Assembly (NCBI RefSeq): GCF_003576645.1
Contig: NC_044917.1
Coordinates: 2,684,156 to 2,748,155 of the forward strand
Direction of reading: 5' to 3'
DNA: 64,000 bases
Origin: Ipomoea triloba
Lineage: Eukaryota > Streptophyta > Magnoliopsida > Solanales > Convolvulaceae
The notes beneath the pieces were generated by a model, which worked only from the letters and a program-made list of their open reading frames with translations, was not told the DNA's origin and did no database searches. Both the position numbers and the translations under genes were made by a program. Shown piece by piece: positions 1 through 12,066 of this stretch; the first letter of the stretch is position 1, and each line of letters begins with the position of its first letter.

Positions 1-1060
1 TAAAAAATCCCTCCCTTGTCGTAGAACCTAATATTTTCTCTCTCCTCTCTTTCTTCCTTCCACATTAGCTATGCTACTCTCGAAAACTATGCAAAATGCA
101 CTAATGGGATTAGGTTACGTCTATCCTTGACTAGGTGTCAGGTCTTGTGTGCCCATCTTTAGTAAGGTCCCTACACGTCTACAGCTAGGGGCTAGGCTAG
201 GGCTTTAACTTGACGAATTTATCTATACAAATCTTCACAGAAAAAGTCTCAACATACCAGCAGTAAAGTTTATATACAGCCAACCCATTAAACCCAACAA
301 TGAGAATTCCAAAAGTGGGTAATAGGATTTTGATCTCGACATATTTTCAGTTGATTCGGTTGAAGTAGTAGATTTCACCATACATACAAATGGATGAGAA
401 TCAAATCTCTGTATGGTTGGACGTACATATATAAGCGCTTATTACCACATCAGAAGAACTTATTCTCATCATATTCTGCGGTGTGGCATTGAGGATATAT
501 GATGCTGTCCATGCACTTACCCACATACATTTCTAAAGCTACAGTAAACATTATTATGAGCTATAAGTAATTGTTATGATCAAATGATATGATTATCAGG
601 CCACTACGCCAAAAACTATACCTGCTAAGGCGCAACTTTATTTCTTCATATACTAACACTATATGGTGTTGGACTTGGCCCTTCACTGACCTTGCCAAAA
701 AATTCTCTAACCACCGCTGAACCTGACTATTTATTGGTGTCCGTCCAATATTTTTCATAGAAAATTATTACAAAATCAATTTCTTCCCGAATATACATTC
801 AGATAGGAACTACGGGCTTTTTCATTAATTATGTTGAACCTAATCAAACATCCTCGGCTCGTACTTATTATGTACATGTTACAACTTACAACTTACAATC
901 AAGAAGTGAAGGATACACCTCATGATTAAACCAGACAAACCACAAAAACCAAACCAGACAAACCTGCTACATTAAAGTATTACACTAAAAAGCACACTTT
1001 ATAATATGATTAAAGAAAGCTAAGTAATTTGGTTGCTGTGGTCCATGCATTTGCAGTACG
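1..1060. other. Intergenic, 3' side of AMT1
   Basis: AT-rich sequence with only short random open frames. I see no gene or recognisable element. The part next to position 1060 should contain the AMT1 3' UTR, because that gene is transcribed leftwards. Confidence 0.5.
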
Positions 1061-2462
1061 TCATACCGCCGACGGGTGGGAATTGTGATCCGGTGTGGGA
1101 GTATTGGACGGTTCGATTCTCCTCATTTTGATTCCCGGATAGTGTGATGACGGGTCGTCTTCATCGTTATACGCATACGCAAACCCGCCGTGCCTCGTCA
1201 GATCCATTCCGCAGGTCTCATCTTCCGACGAGATTCTCAACAGATTGAGCTTGTGTAGCATGTAGAACAGCGGCCCCATGGTGGCGGAAACCCACCCGAA
1301 AATCACCAGAATCTGGATGATCTGCGCCGCGAGTAGCTTTCCCCCGCCGCCCATGAACAGCCCGTACGGGCGGCCCGGGAGGCCCGGGTAGACTTCGTTG
1401 ACGTAGCTCTTTTTGGCGAATAAACCGGTGAAGATCAGCCCCCACGCGCCGCACCCGCCGTGGAGCTGAGCCGCCTCGAGCGGGTCGTCGTACTTGCAGA
1501 CCGAGGCGAGCTTGTTGGCCCCTATGAGCACCCACGCGGCCACGAACCCGCACACGATCGCCGCCCACGGCTCCACAACGGCACACCCCGAAGTTATCGC
1601 CGCGAACCCGCCGAGCAGTCCGTTGCACACGTCTATCACGTTCCAGTGCCCCACCAACAACCGCTTCCCAAACAGCGTCGTCAGCGCCGCCGTGCACCCC
1701 GCCAGCGTCGTCGTCACGGCCGTCCTCCCCACCGCGCTCCACTGCCCGTAATACGGACCGGCCTCCGTGTCGTACGCTTTCAATATCGTTAAAAACGAAC
1801 CCGGGTTGAACCCGTACCAACCGAACCACAACAAGAAAGTCCCCAACACTACAAGCGAAGCGCTGTGGCCCCGCAGCGCCACGGACCGACCCGTCCGGTC
1901 GAACCGGCCGATCCTCGGCCCTTCAATCAACGCTCCCCATAGCCCGGCTATCCCTCCCACCATATGGACCACCCCTGAACCGGCAAAGTCAATCGCCCCA
2001 GACCCGAACAAAAGATCGTTGTCCGCTTTTGATGCGCTGGCCCAACCATCACCAGACCAGAACCAGTGCGAAACTATTGGGTACACAAAACCGGTCAGAA
2101 ATGAAGAGTAGATGAGGTATGCCACGAATTGTGTTCTTTCTGCTATGGACCCACTTGTGATTCCTGAACATAATAAATATTTTTAATTTTCTAGCATTTT
2201 TTTAACGAAACAAACAAAGAAAATAGGACAAAATATATATTAAAATGAAAAAAAAAACCTAAAAAGGTATGGTTGCTATAGTTTCTTGATAAAAATGTAT
2301 TCGGCTTATGTGAGACTGTCTCACCAATCTGATTAGATTTTTAATTAATGGGTCAAATATATGATTAATTTTGTACCTGCAGCAGCTATGGCAAAAGCCC
2401 ATTGATAAAGGAAGTAGCTATAGTCAGCGTTAGGAGTAGGGAAGTGTTTGAGGCCAAAGAAA

Positions 2463-2494
<32 letters not shown>

Positions 2495-2526
2495 GAAAGC
2501 GAAGGCGAAGCCGAAGAGGTAATATG

Positions 2527-2566
<40 letters not shown>

Positions 2567-2567
2567 A

Positions 2568-2614
<47 letters not shown>

Positions 2615-2809
2615 GAAGCCGAGCTGCATGGCGAACACGAGGTAGGCGGAGAAGAGGAGGTACGTGTTGTCCACCGCGAATTTCGTGGCAGTCAGCTGGG
2701 CGGAGAACGCCGTGAACTGGCTGCAGATGAAGCTCGCCGCCCCCGTGGCGTTCACGGCTCCGCCCAGAAGTGGGCTCAGCTCGGCGGCGGAGCAGCTCAA
2801 AGAGGCCAT
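1061..2809 (-). CDS. AMT1: AMT1-family high-affinity ammonium transporter
   Basis: Plasma-membrane ammonium transporter of the AMT/MEP/Rh superfamily, which in plants mediates ammonium uptake as a trimer. The model has two exons, 2377-2809 and 1061-2163, joined across a 213-bp GT-AG intron with phase kept (Gly codon split after AAA, giving [16 protein letters not shown]). It encodes 511 residues, the usual AMT1 length. Visible family signatures are [22 protein letters not shown] and the cytosolic tail motif [12 protein letters not shown]. Thr467 in that motif is the site whose phosphorylation closes the trimer in characterised AMT1 proteins, so the same regulation is likely. The N-terminus [11 protein letters not shown] is typical of AMT1. 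Many AMT1 genes are intronless, so this one belongs to the intron-bearing group. The coding part is GC-rich against AT-rich flanks. I cannot assign a subtype number. Confidence 0.95.
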
Positions 2810-2879
2810 ATTTGTGGAATTGAAGAAAGAAGGTTTTGGAAGTGGAGCTAAATATGAAAAAGTCTGTCTCTATTGCGGC

Positions 2880-2890
2880 TATATATATAG
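2880..2890 (-). promoter_or_regulatory. Probable TATA box of AMT1
   Basis: A TATATATATA stretch read on the minus strand about 75 bp upstream of the AMT1 ATG. This is a suitable distance for a plant core promoter with a short 5' leader. Position is the only evidence. Confidence 0.5.
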
Positions 2891-4019
2891 AGAGGCCGTT
2901 CTTTTTATAGCATCATTCATAAGTTAAAATTTAATTTAATTTAACTAATTGTTCTTTGATTGGCTTGACAAATTTAATTTGTACTGCAAGTTGCAACTTG
3001 TTATGTCAACGTAGTTTAGGTGAGAGTTTTACAATAATTAAAAAGGTAACAAAAATTCTAATATTGGGGCCTAGGCATATATCATAGGGTATAATTAACT
3101 CAAAATGAATAAGTTAGATTTTGAGTTTGTATTAAGTACTTATTTATGTAATATATGACACAAATCTAAAATTATTTTAAAAAAGCTTTTTAAATTGTAC
3201 TAGATACTCGAAACACTTGTGTTTGTCGACAAGTTAATAGTATATTTTTATTTTTGAATTATAATAAAATTTGTATTTTTACTTTTCAATTATGATCACA
3301 TAGTGCATTAAATTTCTTTAATTGTAAAAAAAAAATGCAATATTAACCGTACGTAACGATTTTTTTTTTTTAAATACTCATGATTCTTTACAAGTTAGTA
3401 TCTATTATATAATTTCTAAAATATTTTTATCTAAAAAATCAATCTAAACCCCTACCACCCAAGTTTTAATATATGACCACCTATTTAGAATGATAACCGG
3501 AATGTCATCACACTAATTATATGATAATTTGTAACAGTGATACTCTTGACTGCATGAGAAACACCCGCGCATCAGAGACTCAAATCGCTACAAGCCGTAC
3601 TTTGAAAGATGATCAGATGCTTTGTCGGGCTGAGGCGTATATAGAGTCCCTTGGGGTTGGAGATTCAACCTGTTGAGAGGAAAGAGGATCAGAGTGACTT
3701 TGGCTAACTTGTAGAAACCCTATTCGTATTTATTATTTATTTATATCTAATCTCATGCATGTAGTACTGTAGTAATTACATGCTTTTGGCATCTACATAT
3801 GTCAGCAACGGTGTAAGTGAAAAAATAAAATAATTACCGATATTTTTTTAAAAAAAATACCATGTCCTAATCATCATTAGAGAGTGGGCATATATATAAT
3901 CAGAAAATGTTTAGATTAGATTTCTTGATCTTAAAAGTCTTCAGATGCATATTCATATATAAAAATAAGAATCCAATATGAATATACAACAGTTGACCAA
4001 GAATCTATATTATTGCCAA
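2891..4019. other. Intergenic, upstream of AMT1
   Basis: AT-rich upstream region that would hold the AMT1 promoter. I see no coding region. A somewhat less AT-rich patch at about 3540-3720 has no recognised content. Confidence 0.4.
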
Positions 4020-4048
4020 CTAGTATTTTCACCCGTGCGTTGCACGGA
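4020..4048 (-). mobile_element. Helitron-type 3' terminus
   Basis: Read on the minus strand, a short GC-rich hairpin (CCGTGC-AAC-GCACGG, 4033-4047) is followed by an AT-rich spacer and then CTAG at 4020-4023, directly next to a T. A hairpin a few bases before CTRR, with insertion between A and T, is the diagnostic 3' end of plant Helitrons. The element body would extend rightwards from here. I could not locate its 5' TC end. It may include the hairpin and tandem array that follow. Confidence 0.6.
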
Positions 4049-4404
4049 ATGAATTTGTTATAATATTTTAAGAAATATTTGAATTGATATACAATTATAT
4101 AAATTATAACATCGAATATGAGTATGAATAAGTGTATAAATGCAATTATAGTATGAGTCTTCCTTGCATGCAACAAATATCACAAAAATTCAGTGTTCTA
4201 AAATAAGTGTATAAATGCAATAGGTAGATAATTTACATTATTGCATCATATTCATTAATTTAATTACTTGTCGGTTAGTTATTGCAAGATCTTGAGGTAC
4301 ACTTATATTTTGATATTCAGTAAGTATAACTATATTAGAGAAAAAATTTACATGGGAGTAATGGGATAATCAGTTGAGTAATTGTTGGTTGACCGTAGAG
4401 CGTT

Positions 4405-4479
4405 GTGTTGGAGGAAGAAGATGATATATAGTGAAGATGATATTGCCCTTCACTATATATCATCTTCTTCCTTCAACAC
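4405..4479. repeat. Near-perfect 32-bp inverted repeat (hairpin)
   Basis: Arms at 4405-4436 and 4448-4479 are reverse complements with one mismatch, separated by 11 bases. Transcribed, they would form a long tight stem-loop. It lies just before the dispersed repeat at 4545. It could be a small foldback element or part of the Helitron-like element. Confidence 0.85.
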
Positions 4480-4544
4480 GTTGATATTCTCTGGACAAAT
4501 AACTGTTGGAAAAAAATTAGCGAAAATGGCATTTTACTGGCAAT

Positions 4545-4860
4545 ATTGTGGTACAAATATATGTGGGGTCCACTTTCGATTTGGGTCGGGTCAAAGTGGA
4601 TTCGTGTTCTTCGTAGTTAGACGAAAAGATTGATATATTGTACGCTCAAAACTGATAATGGGTGAATGAGAAATTGGTTCTCAAAGTTGACCCATTTGAG
4701 TTAGAAAAATATAGAAAAAAACCTTTCAAGTAACTTTTGTCCCACATTGGTTTGAGAAGTGGTTTGCACCACTACTTATACAAGAGTTTTTCTAAGGCTT
4801 ATTGAATTATATAGCATAGAGGCTCTCTCTCGCACGCAAGGGGGGAGGGGGTGCAAATGA
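4545..4860 (+). repeat. Dispersed repeat, copy 1
   Basis: This segment aligns in the same orientation with 62650-62960. Shared blocks include ACAAATATATGTG near the start, TTGTACGCTCAAAAC, and GTCCCACAT followed by TTTGCACCACTA. The pattern resembles the promoter or leader part of an LTR, but I cannot see LTR ends or internal retroelement genes. Confidence 0.75.
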
Positions 4861-4964
4861 AATCCCAAAATGAACTTAAAAAGGCTTGACTCGTGCGCCG
4901 ACACCTGCATGCACAAATGTCGTTCAGAAAATTGGTTGGCCTTGCGGGTTGAATTATGCCAAAT

Positions 4965-5785
4965 TTTCATATTTTGTACAATATTAAGCACCATACCATA
5001 ATACAAGTTAAAACTGAGGATATTGTTTTTATTAATAGTATAGATTGCATTGCAGAGAAATATATATACTGAATTATTACCATTAGTAATTCTAGTCTAG
5101 AATTGTATTACGAATAGGAACGTAGGGAAGAATATATTTTATTAGGAATTCTATTTTAGTTTACAATTGTATTAGGGATAGGAATTGTATTACCATATTT
5201 TACAATATTACGCAAACCATAATATTATAGGTCTGTTTTGGGCGGAAAGTTAAAACTGAGGATATTGTTTTTATTAATAGTACAGATTGCATTGCAGAGA
5301 AATATATATACCGAATTATTACCATTAGTAATTCTAGTCTAGAATTGTATTACGAATAGAAACGTAGGGAAGAATATATTTTATTAGGAATTCTATTTTA
5401 ATTTACAATTGTATTAGGGATAGGAACTGTATTACCATATTTTATAATATTACGCAAACCATAATATTATAGGTATGTTTTGGGCGGGAAGTTAAAACTG
5501 AGGATATTGTTTTTATTAATAGTATAGATATAGATTGCATTGCAGAGAAATACATATACTGAATTATTACCATTAGTAATTCTAGTTTAGAATTGTATTA
5601 CGAATAGGATCGTAGGGAAGAATATATTTTATTTGGAATTCTATTTTAATTTACAATTGTATTAGGGATAGGAACTGTATTACAATATTTTATAATATTA
5701 CGCAAACCATAATATTATAGGTCTGTTTTGGGCGGGAAGTTAAAACTGAGGATATTGTTTTTATTAATAGTATAGAAGTATAGAT
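4965..5785 (+). repeat. Tandem array, about 242-bp unit, three full copies plus partial ends
   Basis: The block beginning AAGTTAAAACTGAGG starts at 5005, 5247, 5489 and 5737, giving periods of 242, 242 and 248 bp. The last full unit carries a 6-bp ATAGAT insertion. The final unit breaks off after about 45 bp, and a degraded partial unit precedes the first. Copies are highly similar, so the array is young. Units are about 70% AT with no open frame. Helitrons often carry such internal tandem repeats. Confidence 0.95.
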
Positions 5786-8700
5786 AAGGGTGGTCCTTTT
5801 TGCCCAATTGCCGCATAACCAGCGAGGAGATGATATAATCGCGTAGAAATTTGTGAAATTAAATGAGATGTGATAAACAATATTAATTAATGATAATTAT
5901 GATTAATTATGAGTGTTGGTGATAATTTGACTTTGCAACCCTACATAACGGATGTAAGACTTGTGGTTAATTGGAATCACTGCAAAAAATAATTGAGATC
6001 GAGGAATAGTCATTTTAATTTATAACTAATTATGAGTTAATTACTACTATGTAGTGTGATAATACCTAGCTATTAAAAAAAATAAAAGAGTTAAAATTAC
6101 AACTCATAATAATTATAGATTAAATTTACACTTGATTTATACCTGAAAAATAAAAAGTATAATTACCATGTAAAAATATTTTAATACTCAACGACTCCTA
6201 TTCAATAAAAATATTTTATCACTCAGCTCTCAAGTCTCAACTGCAATATCGAATAACATCATCAATCAAAATTCAATCTTATATAATATTTCAAATTGTA
6301 ATACCATATATAAATAGTACATGGTGTCAATGGTCCACACTCACTAGCGATGTACACGGTTCACCTGATCTAGTTGGTCAAGTTCATTTGGCACGTTAGA
6401 CCACATGAAATGATTCTTTGATATTAGTCCATTCTAGAATATAATTCAAGAATGGCCAAACAGCACCGTACCTATTCCTATCATCTTAAAGCTAAAATTC
6501 AAGATATATACATATGTTATAGTGATATAAGGGTTTCTGTCATATTGTTGTGAAGAGTGATAGTGGTGGTGAGGGGCAGGGCTAAGTGAACCTATGAGCT
6601 TTTTATTTGCCCACAATAGTAATGTCAATTTCATACCTCCTGTTGTTAAGAATCGAATCATACATATTGCCTACAATTTAAAATTTTTTAGTATAAACAA
6701 AAAAATAATAATTGAACTCCAACCTTAGGAACACCTACTATACATAGCGCGATCGAAACTTAGAGCCTTGATAGAAAAGGTAAATTGTAAAATGTATCTT
6801 AATGATCTATAAATTTCTCGATTTCTCCTAAAATAATATCATTTTCATACCTCTTCTGGTTAAGAATTAAATCATGCATCTTATAGGTAAAAATTATAAT
6901 ATACAGGAAAAGCCATTTATTTTATTTGATTGAAAAAGCATAATGTAAGCAGGGCTTACGTGAGTGATGCACACTCTATTATATTTTTAGTAGTTTAAAT
7001 TTTGGTATGTTGTATAAAATATATATTGAGAAGCGTGAGGCAGCGAATAGTCCACGTTATTGCGTGCGTCATGGGAATCTGGACACTACAGATTCCCTGT
7101 GTGGCTGTTTATAAGTTGACTGTCCATAATTATAGTTAATTAGAGGGACAATATTTGTAATGATAAAATATAAGTTGTGGTGCCCCGAAAGGATATTGAG
7201 GTGAGTTATACATGAAAATTACGAGTTTACTTTTTGTCAACATTATTTTGATCGAGTTTATTGTATAAGATTTTTTTATAATACGATTTATCTTTCTCGT
7301 ATGATTTATGATTTTTTTTTTTTTTTAGAAAATGATTTATGGTTATTATAGAGAAGTATAATTTATCTAGTGCCGGTAGTAATTGTGTGTTTCCTTGTCA
7401 TCTTTTCTATATATATATATATATATGTGTGTGTATGTATATGAGTTGAGGTTGTCAAATACTGGCAAAGGCTCATGGCTTCTCAAACAACTAGCAGTCA
7501 CTTAAACTAAAATATTGAGACCTGGTAGTTTACTACGATTTAATGATGATGCAGTTTTCATCACTTTTTTTTTAATTAAATTTTATATTATTTAAGTAAT
7601 GCGACTTAGTTTAATTAATTTGTAATGACGTATCATTTCTTTGTATCGTTTGGTGAGACAGGAAACCGAACACTGACAACAAAGATTTGATAATTGTCAA
7701 TTTGGTCATTTTTCCTTAAAGAGTTTTATTTTATTTTTTTCATAGTATAAGATGATATTTTGGTGTAAAAGTATATACATTTTCGTCAAAAGTATTACAT
7801 TTTTTTTATAAGTGCAACATTACTTATAAGAAAAATATAATATGTTTGATGAAAAAAAGTACAGTAATACTTTTACACCAAAATATAAAAGTATTACATC
7901 TGTCCTCAAAAATATTATGTTTTTCTTTATAAGTAACAAATATTTTATTTCAAGTTTAGTATTATATTTACTACTATAAGTATTACATTTGAATATTGAC
8001 TCGATCCGACTAAACTCGTCTCACGAATAAAGATCCGTCAGATAGTCTCACACACAAGTTTCGGTAAGAGAAAAAAAAAAAGATAAAAAGGGGAAAATAA
8101 AAAATCCACAAACTTAAAATTAGCCCAAAAGGGGCCCTACTTCTACTTTTTTTTTTTTAATTAAAAAAATTATTCATTGAAGTGACTTTTTTCATCACTT
8201 AGTTATTTGCAAAATGACTTTTTTTTAAAATCACTCGGAGGATTGCAAAGTGCTGTTTTCCCATGGATATCTTAACTTAAACCTGTTTTAGTCAAAGTTG
8301 TGAACAACTATCCAGTAAATGGCAGTAAAGGGTTTTTGAGAGACCATTAACTGTATCCATTCTTGTGATATCCATCCAGGATGCTAACAGCACCCCAAAA
8401 AAAATAAAATAAATAAATAAATAAAAGACAGCTCCGATATAACAATCCAACTCATTCTACACATTCAACTATAGGGGGAGTTAGATAACTTATCAGCATT
8501 CTAATGTAAACATTTACATATTTATCACGATTTACTCGACTAAAAAGATGTAATATCTGTTCAAAAGGATTATGAAAAAACTGGGAGATATTTAATATAC
8601 ATAAATTCTTTACAGCTTACAAGTTACAGCCATCAAACCAATAACTTGTAAATCTCTCGACATTTTCAAGTCTTTTTGTAGGAGTCCGCTCTATAAAAGT

Positions 8701-9149
8701 AGCATGTTAGATTTTCCATCGCCAATGGGTCATTCCCTGGTATTCAAACAACAGGTGATACGGAATATATTCTTAGTGTAACTAGAACATGATGACAGCC
8801 TATAAAAAGGAAATGAGTTCATTGCCAAATGAGATGAATGTATTCCGAGGTTCTATTGGAGGTACTGATGATTCTATATAGGAGGTTGAGTGAACATGGG
8901 ACAAATGCTACCTAGACCCTTAGTTCAAAGCAAGACACCTGTGTCCGACGTGTATGTGTACCATACGAGCATTGGATATGAGTTGCCACGCACATCACAA
9001 AAATGCTTGAGAAGGGTGCATCACATTGATAGAAAGGGTCGATGAAATATTGTATCCAATATTGTTACCATGAGACCAGGTGAAATACAGTCTGGCAGTT
9101 TTATAACAGAAATAAAGTAGAAAAAAGTGACTAGGCAAAGATGGCACAC
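5786..9149. other. Gene-free AT-rich region
   Basis: No supported gene in about 3.3 kb. It contains a TA/TG microsatellite at 7408-7440, the foldback at 7755-7886 and scattered poly-A/T runs. The stretch at 7980-8060 is a degenerate palindrome-like segment (GAGACGG/CCGTCTC type) often seen as a dispersed plant repeat. The right edge should hold the 3' UTR of the gene at 9150-12066. Confidence 0.4.
7755..7886. repeat. Small foldback element with 20-bp perfect inverted arms
   Basis: Arms at 7755-7774 and 7867-7886 are exact reverse complements (ATATTTTGGTGTAAAAGTAT), with about 92 bp between them. This fits a MITE-like foldback. I cannot define a target-site duplication. Confidence 0.65.
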
Positions 9150-12066
9150 TTACTTATCGCTAGACTTGAGTTGTCCGGCAAGTAAAACAAGTCCCACTGT
9201 AGCAAAAGCGGATAAGGCTGTAGAGGAATAGAAAATTACGAGAAGAGATCCACGCAGTGACTGCAAAAGAAACTAGTTCTATAAATGCCAAATTATAGAA
9301 CAAAGTGAAAGGCTTCTCCTACACTGTACGTTATGTTACCTTAGCAAGTAACAAAGCATTGTCATTTGCATACTGCAATGAGCTTTCAGGTATACTTGCA
9401 ACACCTTGGCTTAATCCCCAAGAAAGAACCCTATATTTGGAAGATAGAAAATAATTATGATGATGATGATTCTCGTACAATTTTTAGGCGGAAAACGAAA
9501 CAGATAGATAAATGAAACAGTTACCCAAATACAGCACCAATAGCAGCTCCAATGTACGCTTTTTCTGAAGTCAGTGCAACCTGAAGCTCACCAAACTGCA
9601 CCATAGAAATATTCTCTCTCACAAATGCTCCCCTAAGAGCAAGAAAACTTTATCCCAACTTCAAAAGTAACACCCTAACTACCTTAAAGGTCCGGATTTG
9701 TTGCTTTGGTTCTTCATCAGTACCTCCAGATACTGGACTTGCAGACAAGAGCTTTCCATTCCTCATCATCACTTCAGCAATCTATATTGACTCAATATTC
9801 ACCCATAAATTCAAAGGTGCCAAATAAATGACTAATTCCACGATAATTAACATTAAAGGTGTAAACTTTAGCAAAGAGTCAATTTGAGGTGTTTTGTGTG
9901 TAAGAAAGCTTTATTTGAATTAAATAAAAGCATCTTTTCCATGAGTGGCAAGTGGCAACCACCCCCAAACGACTGGTGGGCTGTGAATACCGATGGCAGC
10001 TTCATCCATGATGGCAATAGAGGTGGCTGCAGCTGGGTGATAAGAAGCAGCAACGACGAATGGGCGGTTGGTTTTTTAAGCAAGATTCACGCCACTACTG
10101 CTAGTGAAGCAGAGGGGTGGGCAGCCTGGAAAGGCATGAGATGGGCTTGGGAAAAGGGCCACCGCAAGATTGGTTGCAAGTGGACTCGGAGGAGATTATG
10201 AAATGGCTAACAGGAAGAAACACTGCTCGGGGACCCATACGGAATGTCATCGAGGAATGTAAGATGTGGCAGAGCAAGGCTCGGGATATTCGCGTTGTAC
10301 ATGTGTTCAGAGAGGAGAACAAGGTTGCTCATAACCTTGCCAATAGAGCTATCCAAGGGAATCACAGTTGGAGTTATTTGCAAGAGCCACCAGTGGAGAT
10401 CAGTTATGTGCTTTGGGAGGACCGGATGGGTGTCACCCACCTGCGGAGAATCCAAGTGACTCGGCACTGAGCCCCAGGGTCCCCCCCCCTCCCCCCCCTC
10501 CTTCGGATACAAAAAAATAAAAGCATCTTTTCAAAGAGCATTTACCCTTTCCCGGACTTTTTCTTGTCTTGGACACCTTTTAAATGTGTTGCTTCACATA
10601 ATGAAATTTTGCTCTTGAATTCCAACAGTGTGGGGTTTGTGTTAGGGGTAAATAAGAAAAAACTTTCATATTTACATAAAAGTATTAATAAAGTTGAAGT
10701 ACACTACCAGCTGCACTTCACCCTGACCATACTGTCCCATGGATTGAAACCTCCTTCCAGCAGATAATAAGCGCTTTCCAAGTGCTAACTAACAATAAAA
10801 ACAAAGTTCAGCTATTTCATTTTTAAATAACTACGTGCTTGTAAAAGCAAAGCCTTAGAACTGTAGTCTGGATTTCTTGCCTGATTTTTGATAACCTGTC
10901 AAAGAGCCTGCCAGCTGAGGAACTGTCTTCATTAAAGCTGTGGATGTTGATGTGTCAGCTTGTTCCCATGCTCGACTTATATTTAGCAATGCCTCCCCGA
11001 GATCTTCACCACACTGTAAGAGTTTACTTCAAAGGATCAACTTTTATTTTTCATTTAGTTAGTAAGCATCCAATTCAACAATTTACCGAAGGTGGTTAAG
11101 AAAAATAAATACAAATAGTAATATTAAAGATAATAGTATCAATAACTAACCTCAGTTTTAACTTGACCATTTGAAAGATCAAAGGCTGCATCATTCAACT
11201 TCATACCATTGAAAATTTCCACAAGTTAGAAATCGCCAAACTAGTTAGTTTTCCATTCCCCCCACCATTCCAAGAGAAACACTCAAACTGAGGTAAATTA
11301 GAAGCACACCACTAGAGTCTTGCATAATATAGTCAGTTTGACATTTCAATAACTATACCAGCATGCTAGACAAAAACTCATGATGCTGGATCAAAATAAA
11401 ATCAGTCTATCAATACTGGTAAAATTCTGCCAGCATGATTTTCACACTGACATTTCCAATTTACAATACTTCATATTTGTTAAAAATGTAAGCTTTAAGT
11501 TCCTAACACAGAAACATTCATCATTACATCCCATCATCCCTGTATAGGAAAAAGAAATACTAGCAATGTAAATAGCAAGGTTGATAGGGTATTTGCAGAC
11601 AATAGCCCAAAGAATCATTATTAATTGGGTATAAGAGCCCAAAACCCTAAACTCACATCGAGACGAAGATCGCGAGGCAGCCGAGAGAAAAAATCCGCAG
11701 GGAGAACAAAACTGTCCTGAAAGGAAAATAAAACACAAGCAATAGCTTCATCAACATTGAAAAGAAAAGAAAAAAAAAGAATTAACATTGAAAGGATGGA
11801 TGAGCATTTGAGCTTACAGCAACTTCTTGAAGAAGTGCCTGCGGGTCGGGTTCAAGGGATTTAGGGGAATCGGATTCTGTGACAGCAAAAGGGACCGTTC
11901 TTGAGGACTTGAAGAATTTGAGAGAATTAATGTAAAAAACTGGCGCAGAGCAGTGAAGAGAAGGGGCATGGTGGGAGATTGTAGGTGAATGAAGGGTAAA
12001 ATGGGGAGAGAGATAGTTGGGAAGATGATGAAGACGAAGAACAGCAGAAAGAATAGAAGAAGCCAT
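9150..12066 (-). CDS. Uncharacterised plastid-type two-helix membrane protein
   Basis: Nine exons join in phase to encode 312 residues: 11818-12066, 11657-11716, 11151-11198, 10881-11013, 10708-10784, 9683-9781, 9525-9595, 9340-9430, 9150-9260. The N-terminus (MASSILSAVLRLHH and following) is Ser/His-rich, poor in acidic residues and looks like a chloroplast transit peptide. A soluble middle includes LPRDLRLDLNDAAFDLSNGQ and SAGRRFQSMGQYGQGE. Two hydrophobic helices follow at about 236-255 and 281-305, before a short polar tail. I recognise it as a conserved plant protein of unknown function, not as a named family. Intron 4 uses a GC donor (10879-10880), required by the phase. Intron 5 carries a LINE fragment. 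All other introns are GT-AG. Confidence 0.85.
9940..10514 (+). mobile_element. 5'-truncated LINE with RNase H-like end
   Basis: Insertion in intron 5 of the surrounding gene, in antisense orientation to it. It ends in a short A tract and is flanked by an 18-bp direct repeat, AAATAAAAGCATCTTTTC, at 9922-9939 and 10515-10532. This is the target duplication expected of target-primed reverse transcription. It encodes the C-terminal RNase H-like (RVT_3) domain of plant LINEs: WWAVNTDGSF (first Asp), SEAEGWAAWKG (Glu), then after a frameshift near 10170-10190 VDSEEIMKWLTG (Asp) and VFREENKVAHNLANRA. The frameshift makes it a pseudogene. A C-rich run (10480-10500) precedes the tail. Confidence 0.93.

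Noticed and set aside
1218..1829. 203-codon antisense-frame ORF within AMT1
   Set aside because: GC-rich shadow frame of the AMT1 exon; Arg-rich and without family features.
4965..5785. CRISPR-like array
   Set aside because: Units are contiguous 242-bp copies with no spacers, in a plant nuclear context.
9868..10083. Minus-strand ORFs over the LINE fragment
   Set aside because: Shadows of the plus-strand RNase H-like coding remnant.
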